A stretch of DNA of 64,000 nucleotides from Malus domestica (GCF_042453785.1 NC_091670.1:39505501-39569500), one strand, 5' to 3'; counted from the first letter of the stretch, positions 21,743 to 34,615 are shown. Notes: generated by a model not told the origin, from the sequence alone. Numbers and translations are program-made.

Positions 21743-23504
21743 CATATCAAAACACAATACTCAATTGTTATGAAATAATACTTTATTGATTGATAAATTC
21801 TGAATGTACATCTAGACGTTGAATGTGAAAATATACAAGTGGAAAAGAATGTCCAAGTAATCTAGAAACATAGGAACAATAAGATTTACATCGAAAAAGG
21901 ACAACCCTTCATTCAACCGAGCCATCTGCACAAGTAGAAGTAGAAAGTATTACTATATAAAAACTAAATAAAGCAACATAGCATGCAATTGCAGCAATTT
22001 ATAAACCAAGTAACCTAAACTTAATTTTGCAATGACTGATACCAAAATCCAGCCATCCATAGAAATAAAAGGAGCATGGAGTATGTGAACCAGCTTTGAC
22101 TCATAGCTGCTAGACATGGCCAAACGTAGGAGGTTAGATCTGCCAAGAAAAACAAAGGAATTAGAAACATAAGGGAATTGCATGATTGCACCACTTGCGT
22201 TACAAAATGAAAATAGATTTTGCAAACAACATTTTGAATGATCCAACAACACCTGAAACTATAGCCATAAAAGAGTATTTCACTTGAATCACAAGATTCA
22301 CAACCAATAATTTAAATCATGATGGAAACCCAACTACCGGTTAATGAGGCAAAAACAACTACATGTGAACAAGTGCAACATTTACCAAGTTCAGATGTTG
22401 TTCCAACAATCCAAAATTAAGTCCAGGCACCATAAAGTAACAATTCAAAATGAAAGTAAATCAGGAGAAGATAAACTCTCCTTGTAGTAATGCCTAAAAA
22501 AATTGCTCTACTGTTATAATTAGGTGGAAGCGTTAAAGATGATCTTCTCAAAATTGTTACTTGTACAGAATATAATACAACCTTTTAGTTAAAGGTGATC
22601 CTAATTTCAATTGGTTACATAGAGGAATTGATTGATGTGCTGCAAGGACTCATAATCGATTCTAACTAAATAAACATAACTGCATTTTGATTGCAGTTTG
22701 CCATAAACCAAAGTTATAAGTAATTAAAATTTAGAAAGTGTCAATCATCCTCAAACCCAGGCAACCTAGAAGAAACTACAAACCTAAATGAGATTCTCAA
22801 CCAAATTCATTACCTAAAATTCAAAATTACAGTGGTAGAACAAATCTAAGAAAAGCACCATAAAGTTGAGATAAACAAAAAGCTAAGGGGAAAGAATAGG
22901 GTATATATACAGAGATTGAGAACATACCCAAAGTTTTAGAGAACGAAATGCAGAGAAGCACCCTGAATTGGAGATTTCAAAGCTAGAATGGCTAGCACTT
23001 AGATGGTGACGGAGAGAAGAGCACGGTTACGTGACCAGACGAATCGACCGCAATGGCGAGCATACGGGGCGACGGCGAGCAGATGAAGCGAGATCGACGA
23101 AGAGCAGAGCGTTACGATGTTAGAGAGAAGGGGAGAGTGCGGCTATCCACAATTAGTATTAGGGTTGAATGAAAATACAATGTTTTCTCTTTTTATTTTA
23201 ACAAAAAAATACAACGGTTATAGATTTAAAGGGGGAACTTATCTAAAAAAGATGAAGAAGCGGGTGAATCAAAAGACCAAAAACGAGAAGGCGCCAGAAT
23301 GATTCGTTCCGCTCCCTTCTTTTAATTGTTAGTGACGACCAAACTTACATGCTTTTCCGACTACCAGGTTATTCGTCGGTATAAATATTTTGTGCCGGTA
23401 CAGGTTCAACGATTATGAGCCTACAAATTAAAATTTTTGTCGGGAGAGGACTCCTATGCCGACAAAATTTTGCTTTGTCGGCAAAATAATATTTTCTAGT
23501 AGTG
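21324..23504. mobile_element. Non-autonomous CACTA element, 2.2 kb
   Basis: The left end CACTACTAGAAATTTT and right end ATTTTCTAGTAGTG are inverted, flanked by the 3 bp TSD TCG (21321-21323 and 23505-23507). Both subterminal zones are full of TTTGTCGGCA/CCGACAAA motifs (about a dozen at the left, six at the right). This is a different motif from the GGTGGC of the larger neighbour. No transposase frame is present. A (TA) run lies near 21714-21735. Its first 11 bp equal those of the 13.8 kb element. Confidence 0.92.
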
Positions 23505-23699
23505 TCGGGGCGGTGAACAATGAACATTGCCATATTGTTCCAATATTTTCCTTTTTTTGACAATTTCTTCTGTTCGTTACGAATCCCCACCAGATTTTCT
23601 TGGCATTCTACATTCACGTCTGTCATTTTATCGTGCCCAAAAATGGTTAGGTTTTTAGTCCACAAAACCCCATGCGCAGACACCAGCCATGGTAAAATG

Positions 23700-23894
23700 A
23701 CTTGGATCCCCTCCGGACCCAAAAAATCTAAGCCTAAGGATCAAATGATCTGGACCGTTGAAATTTGATCCAACGGCTACAAACAGGGAACCATTTTAAA
23801 AGTTATAATAATTATAGTCTTTTAATCAAATTTTAACCGTCTAAATTATTTGATCCTTAGGTTTAGATTTTTAGGTCCGGAGAGGATCCGGGTT
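23700..23894. mobile_element. Inverted-repeat MITE with 12 bp flanking repeat
   Basis: CATGGTAAAATG occurs directly on both sides (23688-23699 and 23895-23906). The 195 bp between them starts ACTTGGATCCCCTCCGGACC. Its end, reverse-complemented, reads AACCCGGATCCTCTCCGGAC. The inverted arms extend inward through AAATCTAAGCCTAAGGATCA, giving a long imperfect hairpin. A Mutator-like origin is likely from the TSD length. The core GGATCC end motif resembles the elements at 226 and 63211. Confidence 0.8.
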
Positions 23895-23906
23895 CATGGT
23901 AAAATG

Positions 23907-24360
23907 GTCATGCTCTTGTTTGGGCACTTGGTGTGACCTACACGCGGCCTTTGCTTATTTGCTGGCACGCTAGGACATGTTAACCCATGCACGCCTGAGT
24001 CTCTCCATCCTGACAAATTTGACAAGTGCCACACAGTTTGTCGAGCATAATGCACTTCCGTACAATTTTGTGTATCTGGCATGCTTGTAATATTCTTTCC
24101 TTATGTTTGACTAGTAGTGCTGTCTAGGGTTAGTTTTGTAGTGTTAGGATTAGTCGTTAACTTCAATCCGGGTGACTTGATCGTATGACCAGATATAGAA
24201 AGAAAAAAACCACCTGAAAAAAAAAATTAAAAGGTCGTACCCAATGCATAAGGCTTCCGTTTTACGCAAGATCTGAAAAAGGTGAATGTCGGCTAGTTTT
24301 AACCTCCATTTTATGGAAAAGCTGCTCCCATAAAAGAATTAAAAAAAAAAAACTGAAACC
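23907..24360. other. Intergenic, nothing recognised
   Basis: No coding region or repeat ends were seen. Confidence 0.5.
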
Positions 24361-24995
24361 TAGCTCCCCCTCAACCCCCCACCCCCGCAAACAAACCCAG
24401 AAACCTTAAACCCCCATCCCCCCCCCCCGACCCACCTCCTTCTCCTCCATTCTCTTCACCTCCCAGCAAACCCCCACCCCACCCCCACCTTCCCCGAGTC
24501 CTTTCTCCTCTTCACCCCCACCCTTAGCAAATCTAACTCCATCCAGACCACCACCAACCAAGCACCAAAAAAATTCAAAATTTGAAGGACAAAATTAAAT
24601 GCATACCTCGTTGTTGGAGCCGACCGACTTGCCGACGAGCAGGGCACGGATGGGGGAGGGAGAAGAGGGTGGGTGTTGCAGATGGTGGGGGTCGGGTTCT
24701 GGGCGAGGTGGGTCGCCCGGGTCGGGATCTGGGTTCTGGGCGAGGTCGGACGCAGGGAGTTGGGTCGTGCGCCGGGGGGGGGAGGAAGGTCGGACGTAGG
24801 GAGTTGGGTCGCGGGGTGGGGGGGAGGCCATGGGGGGTGCGGGCGGAAGGAAGGTCGGGGTTCTGGCTCAGGTGGGTCGTCGAGAGGAAGGGGGAAGACG
24901 AGCTGAGCTGGTGTGGGTGGGGATAAAGGGTTCTAGGTTTGTGGGGGGTGGTTGCGGGGAGATGGGATGGGTTTTTTTTTTTTTTTTTTTTTTTG
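24361..24995. repeat. GC-rich low-complexity block with poly-C and poly-T tracts
   Basis: A C-rich tract (24368-24530) is followed by a G-rich region with an internal imperfect repeat (GGGTTCTGGGCGAGGT twice near 24693 and 24731; GTAGGGAGTTGGGTCG and related copies near 24755 and 24798). It ends in about 27 T residues at 24967-24993. Open frames exist on both strands, but only because of the low complexity. It could be part of an unclassified repeat whose other end is near 25230. Confidence 0.6.
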
Positions 24996-25976
24996 AGAAA
25001 ATTCAAGTTTTAAAAAAAATAATTAAAAATTTCACGTGGTACACATTTGGCAGCCACGTGTCACAAATGTTACAGACACGTCAGCACTTAACAGATTAAT
25101 AGATGGAAAATGTAACGGATGTATTATTTTGAAATAAAATAGTACTTAAGGTATGAAAGTGAAACGTTTTGAAGATGTTGTAAAGAATTGAAATAGACCC
25201 AAACATGAGGTATGAAAATGTAATTTACCCAATTAATTATCATGTGATATTGTCGAAATACCAACTTTACATTCAAACACAAATTACATAATTATTTATT
25301 AGTATTAGTTCGCTTTTGTAGTTTGGTAACATTACATATAAAAAACTAACACATCAAATGCCCTTAGCCCTCTAAGACATTTTCAAATGATTGTTATTCG
25401 ACAACGTAGAAGTTGTTGCGCCCTAAATCACCTCCATTTTTTTAAATCATTGCTTGTGCCCTAAATCAGCTTAATTGGTTTCAAAATCATTGCTTAATTT
25501 TCATGAAAAGAGAAGCAGATCTAGAGAAGAAAGCTTCATGCATGGAGAGGAATGCAGTAGATCGATGTCAGACATGTAGATATGGAGACTGCAATGTAAT
25601 TATTTTGCTGGGCTGTCCCGATACGTACTCAGGTGTACTTGCACATGCATGGGATAAGTTGTTGGATTTACATTGACTAGTTTGTGTTTATGTCGTCGGT
25701 CAAATTTGAAATTCAAAGTGCAGATCTTGGGAAATTAAACTTCAAATTCAAAGTTTAACGTTTGGTGAAAATTAAAAGAAATTATGGAAAACTGAGTCTA
25801 CAGGGTCATTTGTTTTAAGAGACTTGGCAGCGCATTTATAAACCACATGTTTTATTTGCAATTTTAATCTTCATTTTTTGCTTATAAATCACAAATTAAT
25901 CAAACTCATACCAGTTTTGTTTGATGGTGATGGATTTCCTCGAAGGTGACTTGAAGCCACCAAGAAGCTTTGGGGA
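24996..25976. other. Intergenic, no gene seen
   Basis: AT-rich. The part up to about 25230 may belong with the GC-rich block as one unclassified element. Confidence 0.45.
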
Positions 25977-25991
25977 CTTCGAGCAGACTTT

Positions 25992-26100
25992 TTTTTTAAG
26001 TTCATCGATATTTTTACACTAAGGGGATGATGAGTTCGGCTAGCCACACAATAGGCAGCCTAATTTGATATCAAATTCATCTTCTATAAGATTTGAACCA
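25992..26100 (-). mobile_element. 5'-truncated SINE with 15 bp TSD
   Basis: CTTCGAGCAGACTTT is repeated exactly at 25977-25991 and 26101-26115. Read on the minus strand, the insert begins TGGTTCAAATCTTAT (a pol III B-box-like sequence), continues through AACTCATCATCCCCTTAGTG and TAAAAATATCGATG, and ends in a short A tail. The A-box half is missing, so it is truncated at its 5' end. The 3' part resembles plant Au-type SINEs from memory. Confidence 0.78.
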
Positions 26101-26115
26101 CTTCGAGCAGACTTT

Positions 26116-29100
26116 GGAAGGAAAAAGAGACTGATTGAAACCCAAGGCACGTGATGAACATTTTCCAAGTTGCCTGCTGGGCTAGCACCCTATCTTATCT
26201 TTCCAAAATCCAAACTTGATACGTGGACAGCATAAAGATGCATAAATTGTAAATTATGTTAACTACATTGAAATATTTGAGAATCAAAGAGAAAATGGAG
26301 AAGAAAGAGTAACTGAGAAAGATGAACTAGAGAGAATTTAGAGAGAGAAATATGGGACTTGTATATTAATTTAAAAGAATGAAGATTATACACTATGTTT
26401 TTATATAAGAAAATCTAACAACTCTAACTAAATACTAACAAACTTGCTAATTGTATTGCTGACTTGTACCCTTAATGAATTAATGGGTAACCTTTTAATA
26501 ATTTCATGAAATTTGTAATTGAGGTTCAAAAATTACATTAATGAGCAAAAAATTGTATAGATACTGCAAACAACGTTAATTTGATCATACACGTTATAAC
26601 TGAGTCTAGTAGTGTGAATTTTTAACTAAACAGTGTATTAAAATGAATAATTGTATGAGGAGGTTGAACCTAAAGGTCCTGAACCTAGATCAACAAGGCA
26701 CACTCTATTGATAATCAGTAGATAGCGAATAACATTTGATGTGAAAAGTTCTAGTGACTATAAGTACGTTACCGACACTAACAGTTCAAGCAGAAAATGC
26801 AAACCCTAAATTGACACATATATCTTGATGCAAATTGATTTGATAGTGGGAAACATAAACATAAAATTCTCCTTCCCCTTTTTTTCTTATGGTTTTTTCT
26901 GTTTTCGAGTAAATATGTACAGTAGAGTTAAGTTATGATGTCGGAAACAAGTATAATGACTGCTGTCTGATGGTAGTGGCATCGGCATCACTACATTTGA
27001 ATCTCACCAATAAATTGAACCTCTAACTTATCAACTTTGGTTTAATTTTGCATTAACAAATGCCACCTAACGGATGTTGTAACATTAAGCGTGGACCACC
27101 TACTCTAATTTAATTGTGACCAAATCTGCATCCGCTTCAACTTCAATTCTCTTGCTCGATAAACGTCAGAGACTCGGAGTGATAGACACAATGCTTAACT
27201 TACTTGTCCCCGATGTAAACCTACAAGTTGAAGCACCAAGTGTAACATACAATTTGAGTTGTGTTAGGACAAGTGCGCATGTAGACGTCAACCGTTGATA
27301 AAAAGGGAATCACACAACCCAATCAACAGTGAATTTGTAAGGAAAAGACTGTAGGATCATGTCTCCCGGGGGTGGTTGTGGGGGGGGGGGTGGTTTTGTA
27401 TGTCATCCGCGTGAAAAGAGGAGGCTCAAGTGCCCACATGAGCTCCCAGGTAGATCGTCGCATGATTTAGACAAGGCCAAATCATCTTGAAAGCTTTGCC
27501 AATTATTCAGCCTAGTAAAACCGAAGCTTTACGTTCTTTTTTACCGAATTATGATAACGTTTGCATGAGGCTGGCCTTACATGTCACTCTGCTGTTGGCA
27601 AAAGCTATATTTGCAGAATTATTGCTGTTAGTTTGTTTACAACATACGCATACGCTTATGATTCACATGGTGGAAACTAAAGGGTAACTTTTTATTTAAG
27701 TAGGATTAAAGTTTTGTTAGGAACTTTCTGAGGCACTTACTTCTTAAGTAGAGTTGCGGGTTTAAATTTTATTATAAAACAATATTACTACTTTAAACTA
27801 CACTAGATAAAGAAGGAAAAGTTTGAAGGACACCGTTAGTTGAACAAAAATGCTCAACCTACCAGGATAATCCAGTCCGCCGTTTACTGGTAGAAATGTA
27901 GGCTCAAGATGACTATAAGTAAAATTCAAGTTCAAGTGGGATCAAAGTTTTGTTTGGAACTTTGAAACACTTCTTAACTAGAATTGCAGGCTTGAGGTGA
28001 CTTTAGTGCTTGATCGACCTTCCTAATTACTCTCAGTATAGCCTGCTAACAAAAACTCCATCACCAATTCTCTGGCTATAAACGGTGGTCCACCTATAAA
28101 AAAAACCAAACAAAAAGTTATTGGCAGTCAATGATATTGATTTAATTAAACTTAGATTTTTGGTCTAAAAGAAAAAGATCATGAAGCCATGGTCCAACAA
28201 AATGATGATATATTTATCTTTATTGTAATAAAATTAAGGAAAATAATTCATACCCCGAAACCCAAAATTAGCAGCAGACTCATTCTGACCTGAAAAAAGG
28301 AAAGAAAAGGAGGAACCCTAGTGCTATAACCGTTTCTAACTCCAAAGCAGCAGATTCACCTTGCGCGAGTTTTTAGTGTATTCGAAACAGTCATATACTT
28401 TATTTTATATTTTTTAATTTACTATTATTAAGAGAAATGAGAGAGTTCAAAATTATAACATTAACTTATGGGGCGGGAGAGTTTTAATTCAGAATACATA
28501 TAGATTTATTTATTTACTTATATAATAAAAAATTAGAATACAACAATTATATTAATGTCGTCCATCCTTATTTATAATACGTAAAATAATATGACATGTA
28601 GGGTCAAGATCAAGGGCTTTTACAAACTTTGAGAGGAAAAATATTGTGTTAATGATTAATTATAATATGGGTGATAATTAAAGATAGAAAAAGCTAGCAA
28701 AGGGGATTATGGTGGATCCAACACATTTGAGTGATCTGTTCCTAACCACAATCATAATTGTCCTCTTGTGCTTCAATCCTACCTTTCTTCCCATCCCACC
28801 ATCTCCCACTTTATCTCCATCTAAAACTCTAATCCCTGTTGTGTAAAATACCCAAAAAGATATCTCTCAACTGTTTGTGGAAACTCTCTCCCATTTGGAG
28901 TGTTGCTTTGCTTTCTCTTCTTTTCTAACAGGCCTTCCTCACTTTCCTACTCTTCTGAATCATTAGTGGTGGTAGATTTGGAAAAGCACCCACAAGTTTA
29001 TCTTTTAGCATATGGATATGTTTGGAGTTCGTTTTTTAAACAAGGTTGGATTAGAAAATTATTCATAGCATTATGTTCATCGTGTTTTTAATATAATTGT

Positions 29101-29232
29101 TTAACTAGAAGGCCAACTCAAAAGATGCATGGAATGGGTCGATTTGAAACTCCTTTGAGGCTAAAAATTATTATTCACGACATTCAATTGTTGGCTCGCA
29201 GCTTTAATTCTATTTCTCGTTGACTATTATTA
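26116..29232. other. 3.1 kb AT-rich intergenic region, no gene seen
   Basis: No supported gene. Two diverged direct copies are visible at 27700-27762 and 27937-27996, sharing AAAGTTTTGTT, GGAACTTT and CACTTCTTAA blocks. A G run lies near 27379. Short open frames at 27116-27298 and 28900-29091 have no recognisable content. Confidence 0.5.
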
Positions 29233-29593
29233 GAGATGGGTGGTTTGGGAGTGAGATGCTTACAAAAAAAGTACTCATGAAAAAAAACTGTGAGGGTTTT
29301 AGATGTTTGGTAAACTAAAAAAAAATGGCTTATTTTGGAAGCTGTTGTGAGAATAAGCTGAAATCAAAGGAAAAAGTTGAAGCTGCTATTTGCAGCTTTG
29401 GAAAACTGGCTTTTTTTTCAAAGCACACGGAGCTACAATGCTCCTTTAATGAAAAGACCCACTATCAGACTGCTTTTTTTTTTTCAAAAGCACTTTTACA
29501 AAAAGGTTTACCAAACACTCTGCTGATTTATTTCACAGCCGCTTATTCTCACAGCAGCTTTTTTTTCAAAGCACAGCAATACCAAACCAGCCC
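29233..29593. mobile_element. MITE, first of a tandem pair (Harbinger-like)
   Basis: A 361 bp element whose right end AATACCAAACCAGCCC reverse-complements to GGGCTGGTTTGGTATT. This pairs imperfectly with the left end GGGTGGTTTGGGAGTG. TAA follows the right end. The interior is strongly inverted (AAGCTG...CAGCTT arms around 29340-29400 and 29540-29570) with A and T runs. Confidence 0.75.
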
Positions 29594-29596
29594 TAA

Positions 29597-29955
29597 GGAG
29601 TGGTTTGGGAGTGAGGTGCTTAAAAAAAAAAAGCACCCATGAAAAAAAGCTGTGAGGGTTTTAGGTGTTTGGTAAACTGAAAAAAAAGAAGGCTGATTTT
29701 GGAAGCTGCTGTGAGAATAAGCTGAAATCAAAGGAAAATGCTGAAGCTACTATTTGCAGCTTTGGAAAACTGGCTTTTTTTCAAAGCACACGGAGCTACA
29801 GTCCTCCTTTAATGAAAATACTCACTATCAGACTGCTTTTTTTTTTCCGAAAGTACTTTTACAAAAAAGTTTACCAAACACTCTGCTGATTTATTTCACA
29901 GCCGCTTATTCTCACAGTAGCTTTTTTTTAAAGCACAGCAATACCAAATCAGCCC
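29597..29955. mobile_element. MITE, second of a tandem pair (Harbinger-like)
   Basis: A 359 bp copy, nearly identical to the element at 29233-29593, in the same orientation and separated only by TAA. TAA also follows at 29956-29958, so this copy has a clean TAA target duplication on both sides. That fits PIF/Harbinger-type MITEs. Confidence 0.8.
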
Positions 29956-29958
29956 TAA

Positions 29959-30694
29959 TTTTTGAGATGACGCAATTACTATTTTAGAGCATTCTGTTAA
30001 TCAGTTATACATATGGGATCGAACAATCACAGTTAATACTACTAGAAATGTTCTTTTTCTTGTTTTAGTTGAAACTAGACCTCTTTCAAAAGAAAAGAAA
30101 TAAGAACCAGTGACTCAGAAACAATTAATTAAGATAATTTAAAAAAAAAATTATGGAATATACATATTAGTATTCATGGACTATACCTTTCATTCCACTT
30201 TCAGTTCCTATCTTAATTAGAGCAGGACTTCTACTTTTTCCAAGGACAACAAAAAATCTTCGCCGTTATTTGGGAGTAAAAAAATAAAATTAAAAGATGC
30301 ATAAACCGAAAGCATGCTCATTCGTTCTCTTATCCAATGGGTTAAACGAGAGAAAGGTCATGGCAAAGACAACTTTTTCACTTCTTTACAAGTTTTTTGG
30401 CAGAGATCATGCTCAATAGGAAACCAACATCAAGTGCATGCCCAGCTGTATATAAACCTAGCACCGACTACTAAATTCAAAAGGTTTTGGAAGCTTTTTA
30501 AAAAAAAAAAAAAACAGGTTAAACAAAACCAGGATTAGTTTGAGTAGGATTATGGTATGTGTTAAAATCCCATTGGAGTCCAAAAGGAGGAATAAAACCA
30601 TATCCTCTACAATCATTGAGAAAAAGGCACACTATTGTTTTCATTTATTTATTTTGTCAAAAGATAAATTTTATTAAATTTTTAATAGTAACGT
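29959..30694. other. Intergenic, no gene seen
   Basis: AT-rich sequence with an A run near 30500. The last 60 bp probably belong to the LINE 3' end that follows. Confidence 0.5.
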
Positions 30695-30901
30695 TTACAT
30701 TTTCTTCATAACATTTAAAAGAAATTCAAGATCATACGCATCCCAAAGGAAATAACCACCATGTGAGGTGGCATATGAAGCAACAGCGTGGGCAGCGAGG
30801 TTTCTCCAAAAATACAAAAGGGGGGCTGATATGATATACAAGGATATGAAGGCTTGCCGTTTAAAAAGGGGAGGACCCGCACTCACTTCTCTGTATTTCA
30901 A
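30660..30901 (-). pseudogene. LINE-type RNase H fragment
   Basis: On the minus strand a 68-codon frame ends RNLAAHAVASYATSHGGYFLW then DAYDLEFLLNVMKK. This resembles the C-terminal RNase H-like (RVT_3) end of plant non-LTR retrotransposons, where an AAHAxAS motif and a GG.xxWD motif precede the stop. A TTGACAAAATAAATAAATG-like tail follows on the same strand (30640-30670). Everything upstream of this piece is missing. The assignment is by recalled pattern only. Confidence 0.45.
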
Positions 30902-31573
30902 AGTGAATGACTAAAAAACATAGAGTCGCTAGGGCCCTCCTATCTATGGTAAAACTTAATGATATTCTTTATTTGGAAATGTCCTAAATAACCATGTGCA
31001 AAACACATGATTTATTTTGAATGAAAAAATTAATGAAGTTAACGTGAGATAACAAATTAATGATTTCGGAAAGTTACTATAATTATTGCTTAAAACTTTA
31101 GTTCATATGACAAAAAAAAAATGTATATTTATGACATTTTAGAAAAATTCCAAGATAGAAGTCTTAAGAGGACCCCAACTTGCATGTCCACCACGGTAAG
31201 ATGCCGGCTTATTTAATGATAATGTTGAACTAATCGTCTAATAAAATCCCTAAACAAATTAAGTGAAGAAAAAATAATGTATTGAATGGCAATTGTTGGA
31301 CCATAATCTGACTGGGTGGGCAACACCTTTTGACTTTTGAAGTCGATTTTGGAGTACATACTTGGAAAATCTTTGACTAAAAACATGAAACCTCAAGTTA
31401 GAAAAAGCTGAAAATATTGCAGCAACTAGCAAGGTTTTCCTATACGAATGAAATTAGTAGAAAGTAGCACAACTTCTTATATTTTGTAAGGTTTCTTTTT
31501 TTATTGATATATGAGATTTTTTTATTTTCACATTCTCATACATCAAATACATGGATAACACGAATTGAATGAC
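30902..31573. other. Intergenic, no gene seen
   Basis: AT-rich, with no recognised feature before the hAT target duplication. Confidence 0.5.
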
Positions 31574-32211
31574 ATATAGCATAGGCCTGGCAAACGGGTC
31601 GTGTCAGTCGTGTTCGTGTAACACCTGTTATCTTAACGGGTCGTGTCGTGTCACACCCGTTATCTTAACGGGTCCTTAACAGGTCGTGTCACTTTACCCA
31701 ACGGGTAAAGTGACCCGACCCGTTATGACCCGTTATGACCCGTTAAGAAAAATATATATTTTTTCTTAAATTTGCACATACCACACATTACCACATAAAT
31801 ATTACTTCAAAACATTAAAATACATTTGTCGTTTAAGTACTACATCTACACTCGAAAATAAGAGCCTAATAAAAAAAATACATACACTACTAATCTATTA
31901 CAAATTTTAAATGTGTAAGGATATGCAAAATGAAACAGTTTTTGTTTTCAAGGTTGTGAAATCTTTCTCAAAAGTTTAAACCTCAATTTACAAAATCCTC
32001 GATTTACATCGATCATCATGAAATTGCATTGGAACTTTGGCTTGATCTATTGCCTTCAAGAGTTATGTTGATGATGTTTTCAGTAAGGTTTTCCACGTCA
32101 TAACTCTCTTCTGCATAAACTAAGCATAGAAAAACCAAACATTAAAAATCATTCAAATTATGAGAAGTTTACCAAAATAATTATGAAAAAAAATAAAACA
32201 ATAGTACTATA

Positions 32212-34605
32212 CCATACTTTTATTAAGTATAAACATAAGATTTTGTGGTATCCACTAGTGTAAATATTTTAAATTGAAGATCGAATTCAATCATTGTATT
32301 CATATAAGGTCAAGGAGTGTAGTTGTAAAAAATCATCAAAATCGGAGTTAAATTAACCGTTAAATCGTGATTTTTCGTTTATAACTGTCGAAAAGTTTTG
32401 TCCCGTTACTTGCTCTCTAAATGTTTGTTTTTTGCAATTTTTTGCGTATGCGATCTCGAAATATATACAAACATGTTTGACGGTTGGATCATTGAAACTA
32501 GTTTCGTAGAATGAGTATCTCATCAAAACAATAGATTCACTAATACTTAAGAGTTTATTCATACTTTTATTAAGTATAACATAAGATTTTGTGGTATCCA
32601 CTAGTGTAAATATTTTAAATTGAAGATCGAATTCAATCATTGTATTCATATAGGGTCAAGGAGTGTAGTTGTAAAAAATCATCAAAATCGAAGTTAAAAT
32701 GACCGTTAAATCGTGATTTTTCGTTTATAACCGTCGAAAACTTTTGTCCCGTTACTTGATCTCTGAATGTTTGTTTTTTTCACTTTTTGGCGTATGCGAT
32801 CTCGAAGTATATATAAACATGTTTGACGGTTGGATCATTGAAACTAGTTTCGTAGAATGAGTATCTCATCAAAACAATAGATTCACTAATACTTAATTGT
32901 TTATTCATACTTTTATTAAGTATAATATAAGATTTTGTGGTATCCACTAGTGTAAATATTTTAAATTGAAAATCGAATTCAATCGTTGTATTCATATATG
33001 ATCAAGGAGTGTGGTTGTAAAAAATCATCAAAATCAGAGTTAAAATGACCGTTAAATCGTGATTTTTCGTTTATAACCGTCGAAAAGTTTTGTCCCGTTA
33101 ACTGATCTCTGAATGTTTGTTTTTTGTAATTTTTGACGTATGCGATCTCGAAATATATACAAACATGTTTGACGGTTGGATCTTTAAAACTAGTTTCGTA
33201 GAATGAGTGTCCCATCAAAACAATAGATTCACTAATACTTAATAGTTTATTCATACTTTTATTAAGTATAACATAAGATTTTGTGGTATCCACTAGTGTA
33301 AATATTTTAAATTGAAGATCGAATTCATTACTTGTATTCATATAGGGTCAAGGAGTGTAGTTGTCAAAAATCATCAAAATCGGAGTTAAAATAACCGTTA
33401 AATCGTGATTTTTCGTTTATAACCGTTGAAAACTTTTGTCCTGTTACTTGATCTCTGAATGTTTGTTTTTTGCAATTTTTGGCATATGCGATCTCGAAGT
33501 ATATACAAACATGTTTGACGGTTGGATCATTGAAAATAGTTTTGTAGAATGAGTATGCCATCAAAACAATAGATTCAGTAATACTTAAGAGTTTTTTCAT
33601 ACTTTTATTAAGTATAACATAAGATTTTGTGGTATCCACTAGTGTAAATATTTTAAATTGAAGATCGAATTCAATCATTGTATTCATATAGGGTCAAGGA
33701 GTGGGGTTGTAAAAAATCATCAAAATCGGAGTTAAAATGACCGTTAAATCATGATTTTTCGTTTATAACCGTCGAAAAGTTTTGTCCCGTTACTTGATCT
33801 CTGAATGTTTGTTTTTTACAATTTTTGACGTATGCGATCTCGAAGTATATACAAACATGTTTGACGGTTGGATCTTTGAAACTAGTTTCGTAGAATGAGT
33901 ATCCCATCAAAACAATAGATTCACTAATATTTAATAGTTTATTCATACTTTTATTAAGTATAACATAAGATTTTGTGGTATCCACTAGTGTAAATATTTT
34001 AAATTGAAGATCGAATTCATTACTTGTATTCATATAGGGTCAAGGAGTGTAGTTGTCAAAAATCATCAAAATCGGAGTTAAAATAACCGTTAAATCGTGA
34101 TTTTTCGTTTATAACCGTCGAAAACGTTTGTCCCGTTACTTGATCTCTGAATGTTTTTTTTTTGCAATTTTTAGCGTATGCGATCTCGAAGTATATACAA
34201 ACATGTTTGACGGTTGGATCATTGAAACTAGTTTTGTAGAATGAGTGTCCCATCAAAACAATAGATTCACTAATACTTAAGAGTTTATTCATACTTTTAT
34301 TAAGTATAACATAAGATTTTGTGGTATCCACTAGTGTAAATATTTTAAATTGAAGATCGAATTCAATCATTGTATTCATATAGGGTCAAGGAGTGTGTTT
34401 GTAAAAAATCATCAAAATCGGAGTTAAAATGATCGTTAAATCGTGATGTTTTGTTTATAACCGTCGAAAAGTTTTGTCCCGTTACTTGATCTCTGAATGT
34501 TTGTTTTTTGCAATTTTTGATGTATGCGATCTCGAAGTATATACAAACATGTTTGACGGTTGGATCGTTGAAATTAGTTTCGTATAATTCGTATCCCATG
34601 AAGTT
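32212..34605. repeat. 346 bp satellite array inside the hAT element, about 7 copies
   Basis: The marker GTGGTATCCACTAGTGTAAA starts at 32245, 32591, 32937, 33283, 33629, 33975 and 34321, an exact 346 bp spacing each time. The unit includes GACGGTTGGATC and CCGTTAAATCGTGATTTTTC. The seventh copy is cut short near 34605. Copies 4 and 6 share variants (TCATTACTTG, TTGTCAAAAATC, AAAATAACCG), while copies 5 and 7 share others, so a 692 bp dimer has itself been duplicated. Minus-strand frames of 80-120 codons in the units are not considered genes. Confidence 0.95.
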
Positions 34606-34615
34606 CAATGGTGTG

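Noticed and set aside
24456..25006. Overlapping Pro/Arg/Gly-rich ORFs on both strands
   Set aside because: They come from GC-rich low-complexity sequence with few stop codons. There is no domain and no splice or start context.
32212..34605. CRISPR-like regular array
   Set aside because: The units are 346 bp with no spacer structure, and the setting is a plant transposon.
32353..34608. Repeated minus-strand ORFs of 80-120 codons in the hAT satellite
   Set aside because: The 346 bp period is not a multiple of three, so frames cannot continue through units. Differences between units change amino acids freely, and no family is recognised. They are by-products of the repeat.
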